Assembly (NCBI RefSeq): GCF_900095735.1
Contig: NZ_FNLO01000005.1
Span: forward strand, 271,309-335,308
Source of the DNA: Chitinasiproducens palmae
Lineage (GTDB): Bacteria > Pseudomonadota > Gammaproteobacteria > Burkholderiales > Burkholderiaceae
Direction of reading: 5' to 3'
Length of the DNA stretch: 64,000 bases
The translations under genes were made by a program, and so were the position numbers. Below are positions 8,306 to 17,202 of the stretch, piece by piece (position 1 is the stretch's first letter; the number at the start of each line of letters is the position of its first letter). The notes beneath the pieces were generated by a model. The model was not told where the DNA came from and did no database searches. It worked only from the letters and a program-made list of their open reading frames with translations.

Positions 8306-9950
8306 AAAAACCACGGTCGGCGAGGTCATTGCCGCGTTCCTGGAAAGCTGCGGCGTCACGACGTCGTTCGGCGTCATCTCGATTCACAACATGCCGATCC
8401 TCGATGCGATCGGCCGGCGCGGCAACATGCGCTACGTCGGCGCGCGCGGCGAAGCCGGTGCGCTGAACATGGCCGATGCGTTTGCGCGCGTGAAGGGCCA
8501 CCTGGGCGTCGCCTTCACCAGCACGGGCACGGCAGCCGGCAACGCGGCCGGCGCGATGGTCGAAGCCTTGACCGCCGGTTCGCCGGTGCTGCACATCACC
8601 GGACAAATCGAGACGCCGTATCTCGACCGCGACCTGGCCTACATCCACGAAGCGCCCGACCAGCTGTCGATGCTCAAGTCGATTTCGAAGGCCGCGTTCC
8701 GCGTCCGCTGCGTCGACACCGCACTTTCGACGGTGCGCGAAGCGGTTCGTGTCGCGCTGACCGCGCCGACCGGTCCGGTCTCGGTCGAGATCCCGATCGA
8801 CATTCAGGCCGCGGAGATCGATTGGCCGGTGGACCTGGCGCCGCCGGCGATCACCGCCGCGCCGGCCGACGATGCGCGTGTCAGCGCGCTGGCCGATCAA
8901 CTCGCGAAGGCGCATCGGCCGCTGCTGTGGCTGGGCGGCGGTGCCCGCGGCGCGTCCGCGGCGGCGCAGCGGCTGGTCGATTTGGGATTCGGCGTGGTCA
9001 GCAGCGTGCAAGGTCGTGGTGTGGTGCCGGAAGATCATCCGGCCACGCTCGGCGCCTACAACGTGCACGGCGTTGTCGAGGCGTTCTACAAGACCTGCGA
9101 CGCAATGCTGGTAGTGGGCTCGCGCCTGCGTGGCAACGAGACGCTGAAGTACAAGCTGGCGCTGCCGCAGCCGCTGTACCGGATCGACGCGGATGGCCGG
9201 GCCGACAATCGCGGCTACAAGAACGCGATGTTTGTGCAGGGTGACGCAGAAGCGTTGCTCAATGCGCTCGCCGACAAGCTGGCGGGACGCATGGCCATCG
9301 ATCCGGCGTTCCACGCCGACCTGTCCGCAACGCGCGAGAAAGTGGTCGCGCAGGTGCTCGACGGCCTCGGTCCGTACGCGTCGGTGGTGACCGCGCTGCA
9401 GCGCACGGTGGGCCGCGATTTCAACTGGGTGCGGGACGTGACGATCTCGAACAGCACCTGGGGCAACCGTTCGCTGCAGATCTTCGGGCCGCGCGCCGGG
9501 GTCCACGCACTCGGCGGCGGCATCGGACAGGGCATGCAGATGGCCATCGGTGCCGCGCTTGCCAACGTCGCGAAGAAGACGGTGTGTCTGGTCGGCGACG
9601 GTGGCCTGATGGTCAACGTCGGCGAACTGGCGACGGCAGTGCAGGAGAAGGCCAACGCACTGATCATTCTGATGAACGATCAGTGCTACGGCGTGATCCG
9701 CAACATCCAGGACGTGCAGTACGGGGGCCGTCGCTACTATGTCGATCTGCATCAGCCGGAGTTTGCGCAGTTCTGCGCCAGCCTGCAGTTGCCGCACCGC
9801 CGCGTCGCGAGCGCCGCTGAGGTCCAGGAGGCGATCGAATGGGGCGTCGGTGTCGAAGGTCCGGCGATGATCGAGATCGACATGAAGTCGTTCGGTCAGT
9901 TCTCGTCGAATTTCGCGGGCCCGCCGGTCAAGGAGAAGCAGAATGGCTGA
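8298..9950 (+). CDS. Thiamine-diphosphate-dependent enzyme (acetolactate synthase/decarboxylase superfamily)
   Basis: The 550-residue protein shows the three-domain plan. The N-terminal PYR domain carries the activating Glu in [18 protein letters not shown] (near residue 50), a central domain follows, and the C-terminal PP domain has [15 protein letters not shown] with the downstream NDQCYGVI metal-binding end. Family members decarboxylate 2-oxo acids or join the product to an aldehyde, e.g. benzoylformate decarboxylase, or cleave C-C bonds. The start at 8298 has TGGAGG upstream; longer frames only run through the SDR gene. It overlaps both neighbours. The substrate is not deducible, but the partner aldehyde dehydrogenase downstream suits a decarboxylase making an aldehyde. 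Confidence 0.9.
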   Translation: MSEKTTVGEVIAAFLESCGVTTSFGVISIHNMPILDAIGRRGNMRYVGARGEAGALNMADAFARVKGHLGVAFTSTGTAAGNAAGAMVEALTAGSPVLHITGQIETPYLDRDLAYIHEAPDQLSMLKSISKAAFRVRCVDTALSTVREAVRVALTAPTGPVSVEIPIDIQAAEIDWPVDLAPPAITAAPADDARVSALADQLAKAHRPLLWLGGGARGASAAAQRLVDLGFGVVSSVQGRGVVPEDHPATLGAYNVHGVVEAFYKTCDAMLVVGSRLRGNETLKYKLALPQPLYRIDADGRADNRGYKNAMFVQGDAEALLNALADKLAGRMAIDPAFHADLSATREKVVAQVLDGLGPYASVVTALQRTVGRDFNWVRDVTISNSTWGNRSLQIFGPRAGVHALGGGIGQGMQMAIGAALANVAKKTVCLVGDGGLMVNVGELATAVQEKANALIILMNDQCYGVIRNIQDVQYGGRRYYVDLHQPEFAQFCASLQLPHRRVASAAEVQEAIEWGVGVEGPAMIEIDMKSFGQFSSNFAGPPVKEKQNG

Positions 9951-10758
9951 AGCCTTGCCATTCAAGACGGTCACGATGATCGGTTTCGGGGCGATCGGGA
10001 CGGTCGTGTTTCGCGCGATCGCGGCCGATCCGCAACTGCGTGTGACGCAGATCATCGTGCCTGAGCGCGACGTGCAGCGCGTGAGCGACGCGGTCGGTCC
10101 GTCGGTTTCGGTGGTGTCGTCGGTCGCGGCGCTGGCCGAGCGTCCTGACTTCGTGCTTGAGTGCGCGGGACACCAGGCGCTCGCGGACCACGTTCTGCCG
10201 CTGCTGGAGCGCGGCATCAATTGCGTGGTTGCGTCCGTCGGCGCGCTGTCCGACTCGGCCTTGCTCGAATCGCTGGAGCAGGGCGCGACTGTCGGGGGCG
10301 CGACACTGACGCTGCTCGCGGGCGCGATTGGCGGCATGGACGCGCTGTCGTCGGCACGCGAGGGCGGTCTGGAAGCGGTCGAGTATACGGGGCGCAAGCC
10401 GCCGCTCGGCTGGCTGGGCACGCCGGCGGAAGCGCGCGTGGACCTGGCCACGTTGTCCGAGCCGACGGTGATCTTCGAGGGTACGGCGCGCGATGCCGCT
10501 CGGCTCTACCCGAAAAACGCCAACGTGGCAGCGACCGTTGCGCTGGCGGGCGTCGGGCTGGACAACACGCGGGTCACGCTGATCGCCGATCCAGGCGTGA
10601 CGCGAAACGTGCATCGCGTGCGGGCAACCGGCGCGTTCGGCGAGATGGCGCTCGAGATGTCCGGCAATCCGTTGCCGGACAACCCGAAGACCTCCGCGCT
10701 CACCGCCTACAGCGCGATCCGTGCACTGAAGAATCGCGTCGCCCACTGCGTGTTCTGA
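9943..10758 (+). CDS. Aspartate-dehydrogenase-like protein (NadX/DUF108 family)
   Basis: The 271 residues match the size of L-aspartate dehydrogenase. An N-terminal Rossmann motif GFGAIGTVV, the ECAGHQA loop, [18 protein letters not shown] and the C-terminal domain with VTRNVHRV are characteristic. Known members oxidise aspartate to iminoaspartate for NAD synthesis. Here the gene is embedded between a ThDP enzyme (8-base overlap) and an aldehyde dehydrogenase in a catabolic operon, far from nad genes. It probably acts on an amino acid or imine intermediate, which fits the RidA gene in the same island. Confidence 0.85.
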   Translation: MAEALPFKTVTMIGFGAIGTVVFRAIAADPQLRVTQIIVPERDVQRVSDAVGPSVSVVSSVAALAERPDFVLECAGHQALADHVLPLLERGINCVVASVGALSDSALLESLEQGATVGGATLTLLAGAIGGMDALSSAREGGLEAVEYTGRKPPLGWLGTPAEARVDLATLSEPTVIFEGTARDAARLYPKNANVAATVALAGVGLDNTRVTLIADPGVTRNVHRVRATGAFGEMALEMSGNPLPDNPKTSALTAYSAIRALKNRVAHCVF

Positions 10759-10764
10759 CACTGC

Positions 10765-10784
10765 GCACCGGCTGCCGCCGGTGC
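10765..10784 (+). terminator. Hairpin after the NadX-like gene, possible attenuator
   Basis: An 8-bp stem, GCACCGGC with loop TGCC and GCCGGTGC, begins six bases after the stop and is followed by a moderately T-rich CTGTTTCC. It may trim transcript level before the aldehyde dehydrogenase gene rather than end transcription fully. Confidence 0.45.
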
Positions 10785-10921
10785 TCCATGCTGTTTCCCC
10801 TCCCGCCCGTGCAGCGCACAGACGGGACTGCAACTCGTTGCAACCGCACCGGCCAGTTGGCCGGTGCCACCGCTCCAAGCCATCGTCTCCGCCAGCGGCG
10901 GAGGTTTTCCGAGACACGATC

Positions 10922-12406
10922 ATGACCGCTCCCCATCTCGATTTCCCGGCAGACATTCTCGTCGGCGGCGTCTGGCGCCCGGGCCGCGGGCACCGCTACG
11001 CCAGCATCTATCCCGCGGACCAGAGCGTGAACGCGGAAATCGTCGCCGCCAACGTCGAGGACGTCGAAGAAGCCGTAGCCGCCGCGGACGCGGCGTGGCG
11101 CAAGGCGAACTGGGCCGGTCTCAAGCCGCATCAACGCGCGGCCGTTCTCTATCGCATCTCGGACCTGATCACGCAGCGCCATGAGGCGTTGGCGCAGATG
11201 CAGCGACGCGACAACGGCAAGCCGATCTCGGAGACGCGCGCACTGGTGACGAGCGCGGCGAATACCTTCCGTTATTTCGCGGCATGTCTTGAAACGTTGG
11301 AGGAGCAGGTCACGCCGTCGCGCGGCGACTACCTGACGATGAGCGTGCACGAGCCGCTCGGCGTCGTCGCGGCGATCACGCCGTGGAACTCGCCGATCGC
11401 GTCGGACGCGCAGAAGCTTGCGCCGGCACTGGCGGCGGGCAACGCGGTGATCCTCAAGCCGGCGGAGGTCACGCCGCTGTGCTCGCTGGCGCTGGGCCGT
11501 ATCTGTGAGGAGGCTGGCGTGCCGAAGGGCGTGCTGAGCGTACTGCCCGGCAAGGGCTCGGTCATCGGCGACGCGCTCGTCAAGCATCCGCGCGTGAAGA
11601 AGATTGCGTTCACCGGGGGAACCGAGGTCGGTCGCGGCATCGCCCGCCTCGCGGCTGAAAAGTTGATGCCTGTGTCGCTCGAACTGGGCGGCAAGTCGCC
11701 GACGATCGTGTTCGCCGATGCCGATCTCGATCACGCGGTCAACGGCGTGCTGTACGGCATCTTCAGTTCGTCCGGCGAATCCTGCATTGCCGGTTCGCGG
11801 CTGTTCGTCGAGCGGTCGATCTACGACAGCTTCGTCGCGCGGCTGGTGGCGGCCACCGAGAAGCTGCGCGTCGGCGACCCGACGCGCGAGGACACCCAGA
11901 TGGGACCGCTCGTCACGGGCCAGCATCGCGCGACCATCGAGCGCTACGTCGCGCTCGGCCTCGAAGAAGGTGGGCGTCTGCTGACCGGCGGACAACGTCC
12001 GGCCGGCGAGGGACGCGATGACGGCTTCTTCTTCCTGCCGACCATCATCGACGGTCTGCGCAACGACGCGAAGATCTGCCAGGAGGAGATCTTCGGGCCG
12101 GTGCTGGTAGTGCTGCCGTTCGACAACGAGGCGGATCTGCTGCGCGAAGCGAACGACAGCGTGTTCGGCCTGGCGGCCGGCATCTGGACCAGCGACTACA
12201 AGCGCGCCTATCGCGTCGCGCGTGCGCTCGAGACCGGTACGGTCTGGATCAATACCTACAAGCAGTTCTCGATCTCGACGCCGTTCGGCGGCTGGAAGGA
12301 GAGTGGTACGGGACGCGAGAAGGGCCGCCTCGGCATTCTCGAATACATGCAACAGAAGAGCCTGTACTGGGGACTGAACGACGCACCGCTGCCCTGGGCA
12401 AACTGA
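10922..12406 (+). CDS. NAD(P)-dependent aldehyde dehydrogenase
   Basis: The length of 494 residues is the family norm. The general-base motif LELGGKSP and the catalytic Cys in SSGESCIAGSRLFV are both present, as are the cofactor loop FTGGTEVGRG and the C-terminal PFGGWKESGTGRE. Members closest in motif oxidise hydroxymuconic semialdehyde, betaine aldehyde or similar. The ATG at 10922 was chosen by homology of the start (about 20 residues before the fold). It is probably transcribed with the upstream genes despite a 163-base gap that holds a hairpin. Confidence 0.92.
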   Translation: MTAPHLDFPADILVGGVWRPGRGHRYASIYPADQSVNAEIVAANVEDVEEAVAAADAAWRKANWAGLKPHQRAAVLYRISDLITQRHEALAQMQRRDNGKPISETRALVTSAANTFRYFAACLETLEEQVTPSRGDYLTMSVHEPLGVVAAITPWNSPIASDAQKLAPALAAGNAVILKPAEVTPLCSLALGRICEEAGVPKGVLSVLPGKGSVIGDALVKHPRVKKIAFTGGTEVGRGIARLAAEKLMPVSLELGGKSPTIVFADADLDHAVNGVLYGIFSSSGESCIAGSRLFVERSIYDSFVARLVAATEKLRVGDPTREDTQMGPLVTGQHRATIERYVALGLEEGGRLLTGGQRPAGEGRDDGFFFLPTIIDGLRNDAKICQEEIFGPVLVVLPFDNEADLLREANDSVFGLAAGIWTSDYKRAYRVARALETGTVWINTYKQFSISTPFGGWKESGTGREKGRLGILEYMQQKSLYWGLNDAPLPWAN

Positions 12407-12849
12407 GGAAGCAGAGACGGCCACGCTGCCAAGTGTCACCGCATGACGGCGTGACGGCGTGAAGCGTGTGCGCCCTTTCGTGGCGCCCATGTCGTCGCTC
12501 GTCGTCATATGTAGCCGCCTGTCGCCGCCTGTCGGCGTAGGCGTCTGTGTGCTCTGGCGGCGTGGCCGTCGCCTCGTGCCGCCTGACCAGGCGCCAAGCC
12601 GGCCGTGTCAGAACGCCTCGCACCGTTGGCAGGAACCGAAGCGAAGTGGTCTGCATCGGCATCCGGATTTTCCCTGACGACAGTCGTTGGAAAAGCACCG
12701 CGCGTCGACCGGGCGGCGCGCGCTGACGTCGCGACACGTCCGGCGCAGATGGCTGATCTCGTTTTACTGCGCATTCACGGTCGGCTCCGACGTGGCTTGC
12801 GTGCGTACGAGCAGGACCGCTTCGGGACGTATCAATTAATTTTGACTTC

Positions 12850-12878
12850 TTGACACCTGGAAACCTGCCGAGAATAAT
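12850..12878 (+). promoter_or_regulatory. Near-consensus sigma70 promoter of the binding-protein gene
   Basis: A perfect TTGACA at 12850-12855 and AATAAT at 12873-12878 are 17 bp apart. This is the best promoter in the island, with a local drop in GC. Confidence 0.75.
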
Positions 12879-12901
12879 CTTTTAACCACATATAAACAGA
12901 C

Positions 12902-12917
12902 GTTCCTTATGTGGAAC
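12902..12917. promoter_or_regulatory. Putative operator, copy 3 (binding protein)
   Basis: GTTCCTTATGTGGAAC is a complete 5-6-5 inverted repeat and the cleanest of the three copies. It starts 24 bp after the -10 box and ends 30 bp before the start codon. A repressor here would block early elongation. Confidence 0.65.
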
Positions 12918-12946
12918 AAAACGCGGCGGATTTCGGAGAATTGTTG

Positions 12947-13957
12947 ATGACGTTCCAGGCGAAGTTGGGCAGCATGTGGTCGCTCGGTCGCAGTGCGCTT
13001 CTCATGGGGGGCGTGGCAGCTGCGCTCGGTACTGCCAGCACCGGCGCGTATGCGCAAAATCAGGCGATTACCTACCTGCTGCCGGCGCCGGCGAGCGCCG
13101 TCGCCTTCGCGCCGCTGATGCTTGCGCAGAAGAAGGGTTATTTCGAACAGGCCGGCCTGACCGTGCGTTTCGTCAGCGTGCAGGGCGGTGCGGATGTCGG
13201 CAAGCAGCTCGCTGCCGGCAACGGCGACCTGGGCGGTGCGCTGGGCGATACGCCGATCGTGCTGCGTCCGAACGGCGTCAAGGTGAAGGGTGTCGCGCTG
13301 CTGGGCGGACGTACGCTGCACCAGCTGATGATTCGCAGCGACCGCAACGTCAAGAATCTGACCGATCTCAAGGGCAAGACGCTGACCGTCATTGCCTATC
13401 AGGACACGTCGTTCTACGCGGCGCAGGCCGTGCTCGCGCGCGCCGGCCTGACGCGCCAGGACGTCGCGATCCAGGCGGCCGGCCCGACGGGCGTCTGGCA
13501 GCAGGTTGCCGAAGGCAAGGCCGACGGCCTGGTCGGCGCGCCGGAGTGGGGCATCCAGATCGAGCAGCAGGGTGTGAAGGTGGACTGGAAATCGACCGAC
13601 ACCTTCTTCCCGGGCATGGCGCAGGCGATCATGGCCTCGGACGAGACGATCGCGAAGCGTCCGGACATGGTCAAGAAGTTCGTCGGTGCGGTCGTGCGTT
13701 CGCTCAACGAGATCAAGGCCGACCCGAAGGCGGCTGCCGTGGCGTACACCGAAGCGGTGCCGAGCTACAAGGGGCAGGAAGCTTTCGTCGAGAAGGTGCT
13801 CACGTACTACGTGAAGACCGTCTATCCGAACCAGAGCAAGACCGGCGCATTCGATCCTGATCGGGTTTCCAAGCTGCAGGACTATTACGCCAGCAAGGAC
13901 ATCATCCGTTCGAAATCGCCGGTCAACGATCTGTTCACCAATCAGTTCGTCCAGTAA
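12947..13957 (+). CDS. ABC transporter periplasmic substrate-binding protein (NMT1/TauA/SsuA type)
   Basis: The precursor has 336 residues with a long signal peptide ending at about residue 37 (TGAYAQ). The mature part has the NMT1-like two-lobe pattern: APLMLAQKKGYFEQAGLTV, QLAAGNGDLGGA and DLKGKTL. These proteins catch taurine, sulfonates, nitrate, aromatic acids or pyrimidines. The ATG at 12947 has GGAG at 12935-12938; a GTG at 12911 would place the operator inside the gene. Its own strong promoter and terminator fit the excess of binding protein that importers need. Its partners are the genes at 2517 and 3418. Confidence 0.92.
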   Translation: MTFQAKLGSMWSLGRSALLMGGVAAALGTASTGAYAQNQAITYLLPAPASAVAFAPLMLAQKKGYFEQAGLTVRFVSVQGGADVGKQLAAGNGDLGGALGDTPIVLRPNGVKVKGVALLGGRTLHQLMIRSDRNVKNLTDLKGKTLTVIAYQDTSFYAAQAVLARAGLTRQDVAIQAAGPTGVWQQVAEGKADGLVGAPEWGIQIEQQGVKVDWKSTDTFFPGMAQAIMASDETIAKRPDMVKKFVGAVVRSLNEIKADPKAAAVAYTEAVPSYKGQEAFVEKVLTYYVKTVYPNQSKTGAFDPDRVSKLQDYYASKDIIRSKSPVNDLFTNQFVQ

Positions 13958-13963
13958 GCCACG

Positions 13964-13998
13964 GCGGCACTGGCTCGCGAGCCAGTGCCGCTGTTTTT
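13964..13998 (+). terminator. Strong intrinsic terminator after the binding-protein gene
   Basis: A perfect 28-bp palindrome (arm GCGGCACTGGCTCG, 13964-13991) is followed by TGTTTTT. It is the clearest terminator in the island, although the following genes run in the same direction with only a short gap. Confidence 0.9.
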
Positions 13999-14013
13999 CA
14001 CGTTCACGCCGCC

Positions 14014-14340
14014 ATGAGCGATACGCAGCAAAACGTCCTGCTGACGATCTTTCTGAAGCACGACCAATCGCATAATCTGGATACGTTCCAGAGTCGTCTG
14101 AAGGCGAGCGACTGGTGGGAGCGCTTCCCGCCGGCCGGATGCGAAATCGTTTCGTGGACCGTTGCGATGGGCTTCGGCCAGATCGTCACGCTGTCCCTCC
14201 CGCCGGCGTTGCTGCCGGTGGTGAATGTCGAGCTGGAGCGCTCGGCGTGGGGCGTGTTCCGAACCGAATGCTTCCCCACCTATGATTTCGTTCCGGTCCG
14301 CGAGCGCATCCGCGAGCGCGTGAGGAATGGAGGACAATGA
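14014..14340 (+). CDS. Small conserved-looking protein of unknown function, Rieske-linked
   Basis: This 108-residue soluble protein has no motif I recognise. It opens with SDTQQNVLLTIFLKHDQSHN and contains two Trp in DWWERFPP, a hydrophobic middle and a charged Arg-rich end. The pattern of an N-terminal beta strand, an amphipathic helix and further strands resembles small ferredoxin-like or dimeric alpha-beta barrel (antibiotic-monooxygenase-like) folds, but that is only an impression. Its stop overlaps the next gene (ATGA), so the pair is translationally coupled upstream of the oxygenase. Confidence 0.75.
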   Translation: MSDTQQNVLLTIFLKHDQSHNLDTFQSRLKASDWWERFPPAGCEIVSWTVAMGFGQIVTLSLPPALLPVVNVELERSAWGVFRTECFPTYDFVPVRERIRERVRNGGQ

Positions 14341-14558
14341 CCATGGATCGCTATCTCGACCCCCATCAGGCGCGCACGCGCGCGCAGACGCCGTACGAAA
14401 ACCTGCTCGGCGATTCGATCGAGCGCGCGTACGCGCAGGGCATCCACGAACTCGGACCGCTGGTGAACTACCTGAATCAGTTCGGACCGGGACCGCAGGA
14501 GGGCGACGCCTGGACCGAGGAGGCGTTCGCCGCGCTGATGGCCCGCCTCGGCAACTGA
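14337..14558 (+). CDS. Small helical protein of unknown function, Rieske-linked
   Basis: The 73-residue acidic protein (68% helix-forming by eye) shows DPHQARTRAQTPYENLLGD and DAWTEEAFAALMARLGN. The second motif resembles the recognition end of a short helix-turn-helix; proteins like this beside Rieske genes are sometimes labelled recombinase-like HTH proteins. I cannot assign a role. GGAGG lies before the start; the ATG at 14343 is an alternative. It follows the 108-residue gene with a 4-base overlap and precedes the oxygenase by 139 bases, which hold a small hairpin at 14566-14583. Confidence 0.72.
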   Translation: MTMDRYLDPHQARTRAQTPYENLLGDSIERAYAQGIHELGPLVNYLNQFGPGPQEGDAWTEEAFAALMARLGN

Positions 14559-14697
14559 TCCCGACGCGCTCGCAAGCGAGCGCCGCCGCGGGGCATGCCC
14601 TGTCCCCACGGACGGGCACGAGCCGCGCGACGCGATTGCCGGATCCGCAAGAACGATCCGCCGCGTCCCCACCCTACACCGTTGACTGGAGTCGACC

Positions 14698-15723
14698 ATG
14701 ACTACCCAACCCGACAACGTCGATACCGTTCTCGCGAACGGCCTGTTGAACCTCTGGTACCCGATCTGCCCGTCGGGCTTCGTCGGCCGCGTGCCGGTCT
14801 CGCTGCGTCGGCTCGGGAAGAAGCTCGCCGTCTGGCGCGACATGGAAGGCAAGCTGCACGCGCTCGAAGACCATTGCCCGCACCGCGGCGCGCCGCTCTC
14901 GCGCGGCATCGTGCTCGGCGACAAACTCGCCTGCGGCTATCACGGTGTCGAAGTGAACTGCAAGGGCGTGGTGGTCAGCGTGCCGGGCAGCCCGGGCTGC
15001 AAGCTGGAAGGCTCGACGGCGGTGCGCGCGTTCCATGTCACCGAACGCAATGGCGCGATCTGGCTGTACAACTCGGCGGAAAACGTCGACGAACCGCCGC
15101 CGCTGACCCTGCCCGAAGAATTGATCTCGGACGAATATTCGTCGTTCCTGTGTTACACGGAATGGCGCGGCGACTACCGCTACGTGCTCGACAACGTGAT
15201 GGATCCGATGCACGGCACGTATCTGCACAAGCAGTCGCACTCGATGGCCCTCGGCGAAACGACCGCGAAGTTCCGTGTGCGGGATACCGAGACCGGCTTC
15301 GTTTTCGAGAAGGAAGGCCAGCGCGACGTCAACTTCGACTGGACCGAGTGGGCGGACACCGGGGTGCACTGGATGCGTCTGGAAATTCCGTATCCGAAGA
15401 CCGGCGGCCCGGGCGGCAACTTCATCATCGTCGGCAGCTACACGCCGATCACGCCTGAACTCTCGGCGGTGTTCCACTGGCGCTGCCGCCGCCTGACCGG
15501 CTGGCAGCGCGACACCTGGCGCTTCCTGTACAAGAATCGCCTTGAAGCGCGTCATTGGGCGGTGCTCGAGCAGGATCGCGAGATGATGGAAGAGATGGAG
15601 CCCGACGCGAACCAGCGCGAGCACCTCTACCAGCACGACATGGGCATCGTGAAACTGCGGCGTCACATGCGCAACCTGGCCGGGCAGCAGATCGAGTCCG
15701 GCGTGTCGAAGCGGGGCGTGTGA
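14698..15723 (+). CDS. Rieske non-heme iron oxygenase, alpha subunit (VanA-like)
   Basis: The length of 341 residues is typical of alpha-only O-demethylases and phthalate-type oxygenases. The Rieske centre ligands are Cys60-Pro-His62 and Cys79-Gly-Tyr-His82. The catalytic iron site is seen in VLDNVMDPMHGTYLH (Asp near 165-169, His172, His177). No beta-subunit gene is present, which fits the alpha3 subclass. It should hydroxylate or demethylate an aromatic or heterocyclic substrate using electrons from the reductase encoded at 16220. Its TGA overlaps the RidA start (TGATG). The substrate is unknown. Confidence 0.93.
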   Translation: MTTQPDNVDTVLANGLLNLWYPICPSGFVGRVPVSLRRLGKKLAVWRDMEGKLHALEDHCPHRGAPLSRGIVLGDKLACGYHGVEVNCKGVVVSVPGSPGCKLEGSTAVRAFHVTERNGAIWLYNSAENVDEPPPLTLPEELISDEYSSFLCYTEWRGDYRYVLDNVMDPMHGTYLHKQSHSMALGETTAKFRVRDTETGFVFEKEGQRDVNFDWTEWADTGVHWMRLEIPYPKTGGPGGNFIIVGSYTPITPELSAVFHWRCRRLTGWQRDTWRFLYKNRLEARHWAVLEQDREMMEEMEPDANQREHLYQHDMGIVKLRRHMRNLAGQQIESGVSKRGV

Positions 15724-16148
15724 TGGCGGACAGCGCGCCGGCGGTCCGGCTGGTTTCCACCGAGGCCCCGGATCTGCCGACGTCGACCTGGACCAACGGT
15801 ATCCGGATCGGCAACGAACTGGTATTGTCCGGGATGACCGCCTACCCAGCCGCGCGCGACGCGGCACTCGACACCTACGGGCAGACACTCGTTGTGCTGG
15901 GCAAGATCAAGTCGCTCGTCGAGGCGGCAGGCGGGAGCATCAACAATATCTGTAGACTCGTTGTCTACGTCACCGACATCGCCGACAAGGAAGCCGTAGG
16001 GCGCGCCCGACGCGAATTCTTCGCATCGGTGGGCGCCTTTCCGTGCTCGACGTTGGTCGAAGTCAGCAAGCTGGTCTTCCCGGAATTGACCGTCGAAATC
16101 GACGGTTTCGCTCGTCTCGATTTCGATCTCGGCGCCCTGGGCGCCTGA
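15723..16148 (+). CDS. RidA-family protein (enamine/imine deaminase)
   Basis: The 141 residues have the RidA/YjgF core: LVLSGMTAYP near the start of the barrel, the conserved VVYVTDIADK segment and PCSTLVEVSKLVFPELTVEID. The usual catalytic Arg-containing PARS/T stretch is altered to FPCSTLVEVS, so activity on 2-aminoacrylate-type imines is uncertain. Translation is coupled to the oxygenase by a TGATG overlap. RidA relatives in nitroaromatic and aminophenol clusters hydrolyse 2-aminomuconate, so a role on a nitrogen-bearing intermediate is plausible here. Confidence 0.85.
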   Translation: MADSAPAVRLVSTEAPDLPTSTWTNGIRIGNELVLSGMTAYPAARDAALDTYGQTLVVLGKIKSLVEAAGGSINNICRLVVYVTDIADKEAVGRARREFFASVGAFPCSTLVEVSKLVFPELTVEIDGFARLDFDLGALGA

Positions 16149-16219
16149 ACGAGCGGGCCGGCTGGCCGGCGCGTTGGCGACGACTTCCACTGACACCGCC
16201 AGATACGTCCCGAACCTTT

Positions 16220-17170
16220 ATGAGCCAAGCAGCCTTGCAAGCGCGTGTGCGCACCATGCGGTATGAAGCCGACGGCATCGTCAGCGTCGAGCTGACCCCG
16301 CTGCAGGCCGGTACCTTTCCGCCTTTCGATGCCGGTGCGCATATCGACCTGCATCTGCCGAGCGGCGTGACGCGCAGCTACTCGCTGCTCAACTCGACCG
16401 ACGAGCGCGATCGCTACGTGCTCGGCATCCTGTCCGACGTGAAGAGCCGGGGCGGCTCGCGTTACGTGCACGAACAGCTCCGCGTCGGCTCGGTGCTGGG
16501 CATCTCCGCGCCGCGCAACAACTTCGCGCTCGACGAGAGCGCCGCCCATTCGGTGCTGATCGCGGGCGGCATCGGCATCACGCCGATTCTGTGCATGTAC
16601 CGCCGGCTGCGTGCGCTCGGGCACTCGGTGCAGGTGCTGTATTGCGGCCGGAAACGGTCACAGGCGGCGTTCCTCGCGGAACTCGACGCGCTGGGCGGCG
16701 TGGATACGCATTTCGACGACGAGGCGGGCGGCCCGCCGAATCTCAAGGCGTATCTTGAAAAGCAGCCGCGCGATGCGCACGTCTACTGCTGCGGCCCGGC
16801 ACCGATGCTTGGCGCATTCGAGGACGCATGCCGCGAACTCGGCATCGAGCACGTGCATCTAGAGCGGTTCTCGGCGGATACGACGGTGGCGCGCGCGGAC
16901 GACGCGGGTTACATCGTCGAACTGGCCCAGAGCGGCAAGACGGTCGAAGTGCCGGCCGGCAAGACGCTACTCGAAACGCTGCTCGAGGCCGGTATCGACG
17001 CCGAATACAGCTGTATGGAAGGCATCTGTGGCGCGTGCGAGACGCGCGTGCTGGAAGGCGAACCCGACCATCGCGATTCCGTATTGAGCACGGCCGAGAA
17101 GGCCAGCAACAAGGTCATGATGATCTGCATTTCGGGATGCAAGAGCGGCAAGCTCGTCCTCGATCTGTAG
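16220..17170 (+). CDS. Oxygenase reductase, PDR/VanB type (FMN, NAD, plant-type 2Fe-2S)
   Basis: The 316 residues show an FMN-binding barrel first (SGVTRSYSLLNST), an NAD domain next (GGIGITPILCMYRRL and YCCGPAPML), then a C-terminal plant-type ferredoxin with Cys ligands in YSCMEGICGACETRVLEG and a fourth Cys in MICISGC. This domain order (FMN, NAD, 2Fe-2S) defines phthalate-dioxygenase-reductase relatives, the electron donors of alpha-only Rieske enzymes. It lies directly after the RidA gene and surely serves the oxygenase at 14698. Confidence 0.93.
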   Translation: MSQAALQARVRTMRYEADGIVSVELTPLQAGTFPPFDAGAHIDLHLPSGVTRSYSLLNSTDERDRYVLGILSDVKSRGGSRYVHEQLRVGSVLGISAPRNNFALDESAAHSVLIAGGIGITPILCMYRRLRALGHSVQVLYCGRKRSQAAFLAELDALGGVDTHFDDEAGGPPNLKAYLEKQPRDAHVYCCGPAPMLGAFEDACRELGIEHVHLERFSADTTVARADDAGYIVELAQSGKTVEVPAGKTLLETLLEAGIDAEYSCMEGICGACETRVLEGEPDHRDSVLSTAEKASNKVMMICISGCKSGKLVLDL

Positions 17171-17202
17171 GTTGGCACGGCGCGCCCGGACGGCGCGTCA
17201 CG

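Noticed and set aside
8058..10451. A 797-codon open frame on the minus strand
   Set aside because: It lies opposite the ThDP, SDR and NadX-like genes, whose motifs are intact; its His/Arg/Asp-rich composition is typical of an antisense shadow in GC-rich DNA.
10700..12508. A 602-codon minus-strand frame opposite the aldehyde dehydrogenase gene
   Set aside because: Antisense of a clear family member, with no ribosome site or domain.
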